A stretch of DNA of 64,000 bases from Anagrus nilaparvatae (GCA_022575985.1 JAKSXM010000272.1:3782001-3846000); one strand, 5' to 3'; positions 10,814 through 22,803 are shown, counted from the first letter of the stretch. The notes: generated from the sequence alone by a model not told the origin. Program-made: numbers and translations.

Positions 10814-12600
10814 ATGGAAATAACCGAAAGTGAAAGGATCAAAAAAATAAAAAACCTTTCAAACCTTGGCCACTTAAACGTGAAAGAAAGAAAAATAGTA
10901 GAAAAAATATTAGAAGAAAATCATGAAAGATTTCAGTTACCAGAGGAACCATTGCCAAGCACTAACGTCTTTCAGCATATAATAATAACGACGAATACAG
11001 TGCCTCTTACCTCACGCATGTATAGAATATCACTAATGCTTGCCGAAGAACTCAAGGAACAGCTAGATAAGCTATTGGCCCAAGAGATCATAACGCCATC
11101 ACATTCGTCTTATAGTTCACCAGTGATCCTTGTACCCAAAAAACCCAACGCCAAAGGCAAAAAAAACATACATTAGTTTTGGATTTGAGGAATTTAAACA
11201 AACATACGATTCCTGACGCATATCCCCTCCCTAATATCTTGGATTTATTGGACTCTATAAACGGATCTAAGTACTTCTGCACCTTGGACATGGACCCTAG
11301 GGATAGGCAAAAAACTGCATTTGCAACTATGTATGGGTTATTTGAATATACTCGCCTAGTTTTTGTGTCTAGAAACGCACCAGCTAGCTTCATGCGTCTC
11401 ATTCAACGTCTATTCGGAGACATGGCTAACGTTATAGCTTACATAGACGATTTCCTAATACACGCCAAGACCCTAGAACATTTACTGTAATTAATTAAAG
11501 AAGTTATGAGAAGACTAAAAGAAGCAAATCTAAAACTTAAACCAGAAAAATGTGTATTTTTGAAATCAGAGGTCGAATATTTAGGTCATATCATAACTAA
11601 AGACGGAGTAAGGCCAAATCCCAGAAAATTAGAAGCAGTAAGAAGTTTTCCTACTCCGAAAAACGAGAAAAACATTAAACAGTGGTTAGGACTAATAGAA
11701 TATTATCGCAGACATATCCCTGAGTACGCAAAAATCGCAAAGCCACTCACGGTTTTGTTGAAAAAGGACAAAGAATTCGTGTGGGATGAAAAGGCACAAG
11801 AATCTTTTGACATTTTAAAGGACAAATTATTCGAATCACCAATCCTGCAGTATCCAGACTTTCCCAGGGACTTCATTTTAACAACCAATGCTAGTACCAA
11901 AAGTATTGGTGCAGTGTTTTTACAAGGCGAAATTGGCAAAGATTTATCCATTGCCTATGCAAGCCAAATATTAAATGACGCAGAACAGAGATATTCAGTC
12001 ACAGACCAGGAAGCACTTGCGGTAATTTGGGTAGTAGAATATTTTCGCCCTTATTTATATGGAAGAAAATTCTTTTTAGTAACAGATCATAAAGCACTTA
12101 TTTTTATGCAATCAAAAAAAGATCCTAACTCCAGGGTAGCTCGCTGGAAGTTCAAAATCGCCAATTTTGATTAAGAAGTTATTTACAAACCAGGTGTAAG
12201 CAATGTAAATGCAGATGCTCTATCAAGAAATGTTCTACATTTCGAAATGATACCCGCTTGTCCCGTAAGAAGCCTAGAAACCATTCTAGAGACACAAGAG
12301 TCGGAAGAAATTAATACAGAAGAATCTCAAGCACCGCACAGAATGCAAACAAGAAATAGAGGTAAAAGTCAGAAATACCAAGAGGCCATTGAGGCCTTAA
12401 AACAAAGAAAAAAACAAAAAGCGACAGTAAGTATACAAAACGTAAATATTGAAAGTGAAAGTCCCAATAGTATTGATGATGCTCCCAGTACATCGATCTG
12501 TATCAATCAAGAAGAACAGGTTCAAAGCCAAAAAAAAGAAGAGATAGGGACGATAACATTGAATATCACGACCAACTACCTTTCACCAACGCAGAATTAG
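10814..12600 (+). pseudogene. Reverse transcriptase and RNase H of element F
   Basis: Three ORFs in sequence (10814-11176, 11179-11490, 11506-12174) carry RT: LDKLLAQEIITPSHSSYSSP, then VLDLRNLNKHTIPDAYPLP, then AYIDDFLIHAK with the YxDD catalytic pair at 11440-11451. About ten residues around the first catalytic Asp are missing (FCTLDMDPRDRQKTAF). RNase H follows with TTNASTKSIGAVF, where the usual catalytic Asp is Asn, and VTDHKAL. It ends ADALSRN near 12230. A polar, low-complexity tail (12247-12600) follows. Stops separate each block. The element is polymerase-dead. Confidence 0.8.
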
Positions 12601-13092
12601 ATACGACAGAGATAAATGCTTATAGAAATACATTAAAATCTGACAACCTTTTTTCTTCAAGAGAAAAAATGTACATGAGAAAAGACTACTGGGTATATTT
12701 TACGTCAAAAAAAGGAGAACCATGCGATATCGGAGCAACAAAATTATAAGTTACTAATTATCTCCCTAAAAATATTAAACTAACCTTATGTAAACGAAAA
12801 ATGTTGAAAATTGGATCAAAATCGCATATTATACTTCCCATACGAGGCGAAACGTCCATAAGCATGTCACAAGCCACAGAAAATATGAAAATCTTATTCG
12901 AAAATTATGCAAGCAATAGAAAAGGATATAAAATTTCAGCATAGCAAAATCAAAAGTCATATGCAATATTGATTGGATAGACATCTTGAGATTGCTGAAA
13001 AATAGTTTTAAAGATAATAAAATAACCAGAATAATAGTCTGCTTGGGAGAAATCACAATACCAAGAGAGAATGAAAGACAAGAGATAATCAA
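12601..13092 (+). pseudogene. Macro-like linker domain of element F between RNase H and integrase
   Basis: A frame-broken stretch contains KDYWVYFTSKKGEPCDIGA (near 12690), SKSHIILPIRGETSIS, a long helix, and near 13010 a terminal pattern of a helix followed by a TRIIVCLGEI strand. The same order of strand, small-residue loop, long helix, strand, helix, strand occurs between RNase H and integrase in elements A (20104-20560) and B (27198-27656), where it resembles the macro (ADP-ribose-binding) fold of the TARG1 type. Frameshifts and stops make this copy non-functional. The fold assignment is inference. Confidence 0.35.
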
Positions 13093-13104
13093 ACACTACT
13101 ACGA

Positions 13105-14117
13105 ATAATCAAACACTACCACTAGTGGGAGGTCATGAAGGACGAAACAAGGTATTAAGGCGAATAAAATCAAAATAGTGCTGGGAAGGAATACAAGAAC
13201 AGGTTCAAGATTTAATAAATCAGTGTTTGGATTGCCAACTAAAAAAACTGGTAAGAGTAAAAACCAAACAACCATTTGTTATAACGGACACAGATTATAA
13301 GATTTTTCTAAACATAGTCAGTCCATTAAAACAAACAAAAAATGGCAACTCGTGTATTCTAACTCTGATTGACAACCTAACCAAGTTTAGTATCGCTGTA
13401 CCTCTACCAGATTCCACAGCTAGCACCGTCGTCGACGGTCTGGTTAAAAGATATATCTGTTATTATGGGCCTCCGGCCGTAGTTTTGAGCGACAGAGGTA
13501 GTAATTTCATGTCCAAATTATTCACATAGGTAGCTAAAATATTCAAAATAAAACAAGTAAAAACATGTAGCTACCACCACCAAAGTTGTACGGTCGAGGA
13601 ATTTCACCATACTCTTACGCAACAGCTTAAATTTTACATAAAAAAGCAAAGAGATAATTGGGACGAGTTTGTCGACCTCGCGACATTTTCTTACAACACG
13701 TCTTATCATGAATCAACTAAAGCCACACCTTTCCAGTTAACTTACGCTCGAATCGCCAGAGTACCTGACAATGTCGATGACCCCGAGCCAGAATCCACAG
13801 TCGATGACTACTTGAAAGATCTTCTCCAAAAATTACATGAAGTACAAAAAGTAACAAGAGAAAATCTTATCAAATCAAAAGAAAAAAATAAATATTATTA
13901 CGATCAGAAACTAGTTATCGTTGATTTTCAGGTGGAAAATAATATATACTTAACGGAGGGAGGCAACATTCACAAGTTCAATGATCAAAGTAGGGGGCCT
14001 TTCGCCATAACAGATACATATCCAGACGGGAATTTGAAAATTAAAATAGGGCCAGATCATTATGACGTAGTTCACTCAAATAGAACTCCAAAAACTTATA
14101 GACCTTATGCAGGATAA
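13105..14117 (+). pseudogene. Integrase of element F
   Basis: The remnant zinc-binding region (GGHEGRNKVLRRI ... CLDCQLKK) is followed by the DDE core: KIFLNIVSPL (first Asp replaced by Asn), VLSDRGSNF (second Asp kept) and EEFHHTLTQQLKF (Glu kept). The C-terminal chromodomain-like part has GGNIHKFNDQSRGPF and YDVVHSNRTP. The stop at 13527 and the lost Asp make it inactive. It lies directly before env, as in errantiviruses. Confidence 0.75.
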
Positions 14118-15972
14118 TAAAATCTTATGCAGGATATTGATAGTCATCCACCTAATACAATTTAGTAGCGCTAGTACAATTAAATGATTATTCGAAAGTA
14201 AAAGCATATTTATGCAAAATAGAAGTCACCAGACAAATACCTTATTGTGGTGAGTCATGGTATCAATCAAGTATTCCTGAAGATATCGAAATGGGAAAAG
14301 TATCGTAAATTGAACCTACAACAAGAATGCTATGTGACCAAATGCATCGCACTAGGACTTTAGCATTTAGGAATTAAATAACTATCCCAGGGCTAAAATC
14401 TAATGGATCCATCACGACACCAGTTCAATTAGCAGGACACAAAGGCGAAAAAGCTACTAAATGCACAAACGCCCCTTACATAGACCCGTATGGAGTTTGG
14501 ACCGAAGTAATAGTAGACCGTTACGTAAAAATAACTTAAGAGGATTATTATGCCACAGTAGATCTCAACAACGACCAAGTAATCTTAAATACAGGAACAC
14601 GTTGCAAGTTATCAGACAAATCTTGTACGGATCTTTACGGAGGAGAGGTATACTTGGACGCTACACCAAGAGATAACTGTAGAGAAAAATATTCAAAATT
14701 GTTTACCGGCATAGAGGACAAAATTATAGACCCACTAAAACCAAATAATCCTATTTTCACCTTAGAGATATGAATAGTATTCGCTTTTACGGTTCAAGGC
14801 ACAACCACTGTATGCTCCAATTAGCTATACCGAACGTCACATCCAAGAATTACCATCTACGAAGGAGAAAGACCAGAACTATTAGAAATTCCTGAAGATA
14901 CTTCTCCAGAAAATATTGACCTATTAACCTATATGAATTCTAAATTCATTTACGTAGAAAAACATCTGAAGGTACAAATGCAAAACTTATACCACGATTT
15001 GCTCTTACAAAAATGCAACCTCGAGAAGAAGGTAATTAGAAATTCACTTAATATAGCGCAATTACAACCAGACTTATTCAGCATGCAAGTAATTAACCGC
15101 GGAGACCACATGGGTTTAATCAGTGGAGAAACCATAAACCTAATAAAATGCGTAGGAGTATCAATAACTTACCGTAAGGTAGATACATGTTACCAAGAAA
15201 TGCCTGTCTACAAGGACGGAAAGCCATATTTCATGACACCTCAGTCTCACATATTACTGACCACCGGAACAAGAACCACTTGCAACGCACTGTGCCACCA
15301 ATGTAATTTTTAGGACAAAAATGGTTCAAATTAATGCCTGAAGCCGTAGAAGCTCCTGCACCTCAGATCTTATATCCAGAAACCAAAGGCTCATGGAAAT
15401 ATGTCGATCCAAAAAATTTAGCTGAGGCCGGAATATATACCACATCACAATTGAAAAAGTTGAAAGATTACGTAATGTTCCCATTAGAAAGGGCAGCAGT
15501 TTTAAATACGATAGCCAATGGCATGTTAGGAAGAAACGTTACAGACGAAAATTACAACCCATCATATTTATTTAACGGAGAATCTTTACAAAAAATAATA
15601 AAATCAACATGGGAGCATTTTTTGCGACGATTTGTAGCATTTGGCACATTATCTAGTTGTATATTAGGCGTATTCGTATTATGTAGGCTAGTAAAATTTT
15701 TTATAGATACTAGTTTACATGCTTTCGCACTCTACAGCGTTTATGGATTCTCTATTCACATAATCGGCGCGGTTTGGGACACATTAACCCAATTATTATT
15801 ACACATTGGCACGGAGCTTATTTGTCAAACAGAAACTCCGCCCATAGAAAATACAGTAACGACCCCCACTGCTCCCGAACAAGTAGTAGAACCACGCATA
15901 GAAATGGACGCCATAGGCCCATTATATCCGCTACTAGGTAGACGACAGCTGGAGAATGTTAATAATGAATAA
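14118..15972 (+). pseudogene. Envelope glycoprotein pseudogene, chuvirus-like, of element F
   Basis: Downstream of integrase lies a long env region in several frames. It has cysteine-rich ectodomain pieces (CDQMHRTRTL, TRCKLSDKSC), a heptad-rich helix (14933-15110), a conserved DTCYQEMPVYKDGKPYF stretch, and in 15334-15972 a transmembrane segment followed by a second conserved hydrophobic segment and a polar cytoplasmic tail. The overall pattern resembles glycoproteins of chuvirus-related negative-strand RNA viruses that have been captured by insect LTR elements. Several stops and frameshifts break it. The family call is from memory of pattern, not a search. A related env is split at 38.0-40.7 kb. 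Confidence 0.6.
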
Positions 15973-15999
15973 TTCATTAGCAAAAAAAAACAAAAACAA

Positions 16000-17070
16000 T
16001 CCTCACGATTTGGAATACGATATGCTTAGGACAAGCACTAGCATCAAACCGACCCAAAATCTTCGAACTACAAAATAGCGCTGGAATATTTCACGAGGAG
16101 GAAGCTAAACTAAAGATTCTTAACCAACCTATACAAATATTCACACTATTTGACTTAAACATACAAAATGATCTAGTACAGTTACACATAAAAAAATCAA
16201 CCAATGTCTCAAAACTCATTTATGTCGGCAATGAATTCCGCTCTCTTATGCGAGACACAGAAATGCGAAAAAACAGTATATTTGAAGCATTGAGCAATGA
16301 AACAGAAATACAATTTACAAACGACCCTAGAGCAATATTTTTCTTAAATAAATACGAATTACAACTTAAAAATATTTGGGCTGAAACATACTCATATACC
16401 AATGTCAGTGAAACAGAAGAACAAGCATTAACTAATGTATTAAAAAAAATCACAGAAATAATAGAAATTATAAGAAAGTTCGAGCAGCCTCTAGAATTTT
16501 TCAAAACCGTAGATTTTATAGGAATGCGCAATAGGCTTGACTGATTTTTTAAGGAAGAAATATTGTCCATAGAAAAATGTAAATTTAGGATAAGAAACTA
16601 AGCAATAAGACCCTAGTTTTCATCCCCAAAGTTCTAACAGTACAAAATGAAGAATTCATCGCATATAGATTACAAAGTATGCCAAACTTTCTAGAAATAG
16701 GGCTACAAACGCTAGCTAAAAGAGTAGCCTATAAAAACAATTTTCTAGCCATCACTTAACAAATGGACCGGTCATTTTTTTATCCGAAACCAAAATGCAA
16801 CATTCGAAAAGAGCGCCTATAATTAGCACAAAGATAAGCTGCGAGGAAGAATGATTAAAATTAAATACAATGAAGTGCCCCACCGAAACTCAAATTGCTA
16901 CAGGACCAGTTATTGAAAGAACTAGGTCAGGGATCGTCTATTCAGTTATAGAAGAAGGAAAAACAAAAATCAAGTGCGTTAATTTCAATCAAATCAAATA
17001 TTTGAAAGGCCACGGGTTAGTGAAACTCCCTCAAAAAGTTTTAGCATATTATCGAGTAGTTTTTCCCTGA
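16000..17070 (+). pseudogene. Second env-like remnant of element F (F-type/errantivirus-like)
   Basis: After the first env, a different reading frame opens at about 16040 and runs to 16544. It begins with a SAGIFHEEEAKLKIL stretch, then IFTLFDLNIQNDL, followed by a coiled, helical region. Broken frames to 17070 contain TLVFIPKVL and CPTETQI. The opening pattern resembles the start of baculovirus F / errantivirus Env ectodomains and not the chuvirus-like env just upstream. No transmembrane anchor remains; the 3' end of the element, including any LTR, is missing where the piggyBac-type MITE begins. Low to moderate certainty. Confidence 0.35.
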
Positions 17071-17085
17071 CTATTTATTTATTAA

Positions 17086-18756
17086 TCCTCAGCAGCACGG
17101 GTGCCTTCCGAAAACGTTAAAACACGGGGGGGTCTAGCGGACCCCAGCGACTTTGTAAGTCTATAACTCCTTCAAAATTGAGCCAAACTTAACTTCTTTT
17201 TTTTTTATTTCGAACGCAGAAGAGTTCAAGTATGCGATTATAAAATAAAATCTGAAAATTGTTAGCCTGTTTAAAGATATTAAAAAAAGACAATTTCTTG
17301 TCATTATAATTAGGGTGATTTTTTTAAATAGCCATAAAATTGGTTTAAAAAATTATAAACAACTTTTTAACCACTAAACGGGAAATGCCAAAGGGTAAAC
17401 TTTAAAGAAATTTAAGTAAGAAATTTCAAATTAAAGAAAACATTAATTATTTCCTTGAATTAAAATGACACCTTTTTGAAAATTTTTATGTGCATAATTT
17501 TTTTTATTAAAATAGTTTTTTTATTTTAAAAATATAAAAAATAAATAATGAACTAATTCCACAAATATTGAAACACATTTTTATCATATTTTTTATAACC
17601 TTGAAAGCATACCCGAAGTATATACTTTGCCCATTGCGTTTTCTGAACTTTATGCATTAAATTTTCAATTTTCTCACCAAATATGTTTTGGGCAATATTT
17701 GGCAATGTTTAAATTATTTAAAGAACATTTTTTTATTAAATTTTTATAAAACATTGATTTATCAATCAGATAATTAAAAAATATTTACAAAATTACAATT
17801 TTTTTAAAGCAAAAAATATTACGTAACTACACGGGGGGTCTAGCGGACCCCAAAAAATGTTTTCAAAGCGCATGCAACCAATACACGAAAAGTTCTGGGG
17901 CTTTTATAGTTGTAGATGAGTAATACAACAACCAAAATGAATTACCAAACTAATACAATAGAGTGGACCTAAAATTAGAGTTTTGAGAAAAACTTTGCTC
18001 CCCGGGTTTTTTTGTGAAGTTTTGGTCATAAAAAGTCCCCATCTCCAAGGATTTTGATATTGCTTTGCAAAAACACGTGCCTGTAAGCACCTCAATTTTC
18101 CCATTTAAATAACATGGGAATTTTGACTTTTCAGCTTTCTAATTTTTTCACGTGCTGAAAAATTTTTTTAAACACTACCAAACAGATAGAAAATGATGTT
18201 TAGACATATAAAAACTGATCCCTAAAGTTGTAGAAGTCCCGGAACACTTTGTTTTATCAAAATAAAATTTTTTAAAATCGCAATCTTCCCATTTAAAATA
18301 CATTTTTTTTTATTTATAATGGATTTTAAATGAGAAAATTGCGATTTTTAAAAATTTTATTTTGATAAAACAAAGTGTTCCGGGACTTCTACAACTTTAG
18401 GGATCAGTTTTTATATGTCTAAACATCATTTTCTATCTGTTTGGTAGTGTTTAAAAAAATTTTTTCAGCACGTTAAAAAATTAGAAAGCTGAAAAGTCAA
18501 AATTTTCATGTTATTTAAATGGGAAAATTGAGGTGCTTACAGGCACGTGTTTTTGCAACGCAAAATCAAAATCCTTGGAGATGGGGACTTTTTATGACCA
18601 AAACTTCACAAAAAAACCCGGGGAGCAAAGTTTTTCTCAAAACTCTAATTTTAGGTCCACTCTAGTATACAATAAGTGCAATTATAGATTTAGAATAATG
18701 CCATGTTTTTTAAAACTACCATGGGGTCCGCTGGACCCCACCCGTGCTTCTGAGGG
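17086..18756. mobile_element. piggyBac-type MITE with TTAA duplication
   Basis: TTAA at 17082-17085 and 18757-18760 flanks imperfect inverted ends: TCCTCAGCAGCACGGGTG at the left and CCCTCAGAAGCACGGGTG read inward from the right. Subterminal GGGGTCYAGCGGACCCC palindromes occur near 17130, 17835 and 18725. No transposase is encoded. The TTAA target and CCC-type end suggest piggyBac mobilisation. It contains a 0.7 kb palindrome (17958-18665). Confidence 0.75.
17958..18665. repeat. Palindrome (two 0.34 kb arms) inside the piggyBac-type MITE
   Basis: The left arm starts near 17958 (GAGTGGACCTAAAATTAGAG) and the right arm ends near 18665 with its reverse complement. Arms are nearly identical over about 340 bases around a centre at about 18305. 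ORFs predicted on both strands here (17904-18104 and 18533-18760) are mirror images and not genes. A transcript crossing it would fold into a long hairpin. Confidence 0.85.
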
Positions 18757-18760
18757 TTAA

Positions 18761-19663
18761 AGATAATTTTAAATATTTCAAACTCTTTATGCTCAAATGG
18801 CTTACTATTGTATAATACATAAGATTGGATGAAACCAATAAAAATAGAAGCAAAAGATTTTATAACTAAAGAAAATCTTGGATAAAAAACATAGATGTTT
18901 CATCTGTTTCCTAAGAGAAAAATATATAAGAACTTCCTTTAAATATTATTCAGAAATTTTTTCTTGAAAACTTCGAATCTTTTAAAAATTAGTCTCCTCA
19001 TAATTTGTACCCCGAAAAAAATTAAAAAAATGAAATTTTCTCCTGTAAAACGTGGTTAAATGTTAAAATAAAGAGTTGGTTCGAATTCTACAGAAAAAAT
19101 TACTAGAGAATACGTATTTTATTCCAGTTTATAACATTATTTGAATCTGCTAGAAGAATCCCACGTCTATTTGTTAAAAAACTCAATATTTAACAATTGT
19201 ACTGTTCTAAGACGTTGAGAAAGAAAAATTATTTTTAACAGAAAGAAAATTCTTTAAATTATGTAAAATTAAAGTAAATAATATAAAAATTTGTATAAAA
19301 TTAGGAATAAATACAATCATTAAACGAGTCTGAATTTGTTATTTTAAAAATGATCCCAATTGGTTGATTTAGCTTTAGAGTTGTATTCAGCTGTTTTAGG
19401 TAATTCTAAAGCTCGTAATTAATGGAATTTATTTTATTTATCTTTTTATTATTACCATTTAATATTGTTTTGATAGTTAATTAGAATAATTCTATTTAAA
19501 AAAAATTTAAAAGCTAAATAAGTAACATTTTTATAAACGTATTATAATGAAAAAATGATATAAATAAATAAATAGATTAATTTAATTATTGCAATAATAA
19601 AAATATGTAAATTTTATTGAAGAAGATAAACTAGATATGATGTTTATAAGGTTATTACAAAAA
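18761..19663. other. AT-rich spacer without recognised features
   Basis: No ORF of interest, no inverted or tandem repeat and no transposon protein similarity was seen. Confidence 0.4.
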
Positions 19664-19733
19664 TGTGGGCAGCTGGTTAGCACTCTGGACTCTAAATCCA
19701 GCGATCCGAGCTCATATCTCGGTGGAAACTCCA
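19664..19733 (+). tRNA. tRNA-Gln-like pseudogene with CTA anticodon and encoded CCA
   Basis: From TGGTTAGCACTCTGGACT onward the sequence follows tRNA-Gln. The anticodon stem is perfect (CTGGA/TCCAG), and the loop reads CTCTAAA, giving anticodon CTA where tRNA-Gln has CTG or TTG. The T stem is CCGAG/CTCGG, with changes in the loop. The 3' end reads GGTGGAAACTCCA, that is, it carries CCA, which eukaryotic tRNA genes do not encode. The 5' acceptor strand and D arm are degenerate, so a cloverleaf is incomplete. It lies five bases before an LTR fragment. Probably a retro-inserted tRNA copy, not an active gene. Confidence 0.5.
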
Positions 19734-19738
19734 GGAGA

Positions 19739-19894
19739 TGTTATGCAATAACTAACAAAAAATAATAAATAATTAATAATAATTTATAAACAATTAATAA
19801 TAAATAGTAAACAATAACCTAAGATAATATTTATAAATAAAATATGTAAATACTATTTAAGCTTATTGATCAAATAGGAAATGTTTTAGATTAA
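19739..19894 (+). mobile_element. Truncated LTR of element E (first 156 bases)
   Basis: It begins TGTTATGCAATAACTAAC and matches 41449-41604 with about two differences by eye. It then stops abruptly, where the minus-strand integrase of element A begins. It is the 5' part of the LTR whose full copy ends element E at 41.4-41.9 kb. The break is best explained by a deletion joining the 5' LTR of E to the interior of nested element A. Confidence 0.8.
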
Positions 19895-20103
19895 AAAATT
19901 CGGCGTGAAATTTTCCGTAATTGGCAATTTAAACATAAGCTAATTTTTGTCTGTACATATTCTTTTAAATTTTCCCAGTAATAAGACTGGCGAATTCTTT
20001 GAATAGTAGCTTTTTGACCTCCATGTCCTGCAATAGGCAGTTCATGAAATTCCTTAAAAATAGCTTCTCTGTCTTTTTCTTGTACGTAGATTAATCTATA
20101 CAA
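19891..20103 (-). pseudogene. Integrase zinc-binding domain of element A, truncated
   Basis: ORF of 70 residues with FHELPIAGHGGQKATIQRI and CLNCQLRK, giving the HHCC zinc-binding pattern of retroviral-type integrases. The catalytic core is absent: the sequence ends at the junction with the LTR fragment of E. This is the 3'-most remaining part of element A on the minus strand. Confidence 0.75.
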
Positions 20104-20870
20104 ACCTTAAGGTTTGCTTACAAACTATTATTTTAAACTTATTGTCAGCAATTTTATGTATTAACTTTAATATGTCTGAAAAAGATACGTTAGCTATAAA
20201 TATGCTTTCTGCAATACTTAAGTTATTTTTATTATTAAAATTATTAAGATATACGATTACTTGTAAGATTAATGTTTCTATATTATTTAAAACTAATTTA
20301 ATTGATTCTTTAGGGTTAATGTATAAGCCAAAAAAAATTTTATTTTTATGTTTTTGAATATTTAAAGTATTGATTTTGTTTTTAGAAGAACTTTGTATTT
20401 TTCCTGCTTTTATTAAATTAATCGCCCCTTTACACAAAGCTTTTCCATTTTCGTCTATAAAATAAATTATGTTATCTTTTCTAAATTGTAATAAATCTTT
20501 TAAGTATATTAAATTGCTTAAATTTAAATTATTATTATATTAAAAATTAATATTGTCATTATTGACTATGCTGTCGTTATCTGACATTTCGGATTCATCA
20601 CTACTAAAATCTGATTTTGTTAATGATTCATTTTCTATATTTTGAATATTTTTGTTGTTTAATTTAGGAGGCCTGCCTATTTTATTTTTAGGCAATTACC
20701 GTTTGTCTATTATTTTTTGTTTTTTATAGTTTCTCTGTTTTTGAGCTTTTTCTTGTTTATTTTCAGAATTTTTATTACCAATGTTTGGGTTTTCTTGTTT
20801 ATATTTTTGTGCACGAATTAAGACAATAGATTCTTGTGGCATCTCAATCCGCCACTACATTAGCTTTACC
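20104..20870 (-). pseudogene. Macro-like linker domain of element A
   Basis: The ORF at 20096-20437 plus about 120 bases upstream reads DNIIYFIDENGKALCKGAI, then HKNKIFFGLYI, a long helix (SIKLVLNNIETLILQVIVYL), LSIAESIFIANV, a helix (ILKLIHKIADNKF) and a final KIIVCKQ strand. This order resembles macro domains of the TARG1 class and the equivalent region of element B. The glycine-rich phosphate loop of active macro enzymes is not evident. The N-terminal side (20440-20870) is an acidic, low-complexity connector (FSSDESEMSDNDS). The domain call is inference. Confidence 0.4.
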
Positions 20871-22160
20871 TTTAAGGTATATTATTGTAAAATCTAAGTT
20901 GGAGAGTTCATGTCGCCATTTTAAAACCCGTTTATTTTTTTTTTATTTTTCGCAAAATGATAATGGTCTATGGTCACAATAAACTGTAAAATGTTTATAT
21001 AGGTATCCTCTTAGGTCGTCAATCGACCAGTAAATAGAAAAGGATTCTTGTTCATAAGTTGAGAATTTTCGTTGGTTGGCCGTTAGAGTTCGTGAAATGT
21101 AGCATACGGGATTTTCTTTATCCTTGGGTCCTTGACATAGGCAATAACCTATCCCATAACCGCTACTATCGGTATATAATACGAATTTGGATTATAGGTC
21201 CAGAAATATTAAGACTGGTGCTGAACATAATTTATCTTTTAATAAATCAAAAGCTCTTTGAGTTTTTTCCGTCCATTTAAACGGTGTATCCTTTTTTAGT
21301 AAGTTTCTCAAAGGACGAGCTATATTTGCATAGTTTTTGATAAATTTTCTGTAGTAGTTTGTCATTCCATTAAAAATTCTGACTTGTTTTAAAGTTTTTG
21401 GCGACGACATTTTCATAATTGCTTCGACCTTTTTTGGGTCAGTCTATATTCCTTTTTCCTAAATTATGAATCCTAAATAGATTAGTTCTCGTTTTAGGAA
21501 TGTACATTTATTTATTTGTATTTTTAGGCTAGCTTTCCTTAATTTTTGGATTACTCGTTCTAAAGCTATGAAATGTGTTTTTAAATCAGTAGAAATTATC
21601 AGAATATCATCGATATATACTCGTACGTTTGGAATATTTTTTAGAACACTTGCTATAAGGCGGACAAATATCTTAGGGCTACTCCTTAAACCGAAAGGCA
21701 GCCTTTTGTGGGCATAATGTGCAGAATGTGTTGAGAATGCTAATTTTTCACGGTCTCCAGGATCAATCAGAAGTTGGGAGAATCCGGAATAAAGATCTAA
21801 TGATGTAAAGTAAATTTCGTCTTTCAGGTCGTCTAGAATTTCTCGTACTCTTGGAATTTGGAATTCTGGTTCAATAATTTCTTTGTTTAATTTTCTGAAA
21901 TCTGAAATTAGGCGGTATGAAACGTTGCCTTTATTATCTGGTTTTTTTGGAATCAAAAATAATGAAGCGTTATATGGTGAGTTTGAAGGTTCAATTAAAT
22001 CTCGTCCTAGTAATTCTTTTATTTGGCGATCTATCTCGGCTCTTTGTCCATAAGGTATAAAATATTGTTTAACATAGACAGGGTCTGAGGTTTTAGTTCG
22101 AATTTTTACAGTAATATTATTTGCATAGCTTAATTTTTCGTCTTTTAATTGAAAAACGTC
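20871..22160 (-). pseudogene. Reverse transcriptase and RNase H of element A
   Basis: RT is in 21459-21956: LIPKKPDNKGNVSYRLISDF, FTSLDLYSGFSQLLI (first Asp) and VYIDDILIIST (YxDD), followed by NKCTFLKRELIYLGFII. The thumb/connection continues in 21192-21416 after one stop. RNase H continues beyond another stop with VLYTDSSGYGIGYCL, FSTYEQESFSIYW and VYCDHRPLSFC. Only a few stops separate the blocks, so this copy is younger than element F. Upstream it joins the ORF at 22167-22634. Confidence 0.85.
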
Positions 22161-22166
22161 ATGATT

Positions 22167-22803
22167 TTATTCATAAAGATTTTTCATAGTTTCGTATTCG
22201 GGAGTATTTTTTAAATGATCTACTTCTGCTAAATCTAAAACTTTTTGTGCTCTTGGTCTTTCTGTTATTTTGTTGTTTTCTATTGTAAACATTTCATTAT
22301 CAGTTTTTGAACTTCTATTGTCTTTTTGCTGAATATGTTTTAAATATGTCAATGGGAAGGCTTCTTGGCTCATAATTGTTTCTATATATTCAGAGGAGTG
22401 ATCTTCTGGTTTATTTTCTTTTAGGTAACCTAAAAATTGCTCGTATTTTTCTTCGGAAAAATTGTAATTTATAAATTCAGTAAAGTTTAGTTTTTTATTT
22501 TTAATTTCGTAATTATTAATTTCATTATTTATGTGTTTATTAATATCATTATTTACAAATGTAGATTCATCAAATACTTCGATAGGTTTTTGTCTTAAGT
22601 TTATGTTATATATCTTGGCATTATTTTTACTCATTGTATCATTATTTACTATCTCTGTATTATTTTGTAATGTGTATGTATTACAAAATGTATTATTTTA
22701 AATTATATCATTTATTAAAATATTATTTATTTCATCAAAATTGTCATTTTTTATTGCATAATTTAATGTATTTGTTTTTAAGATATCTTGTTCATCATTT
22801 TTA

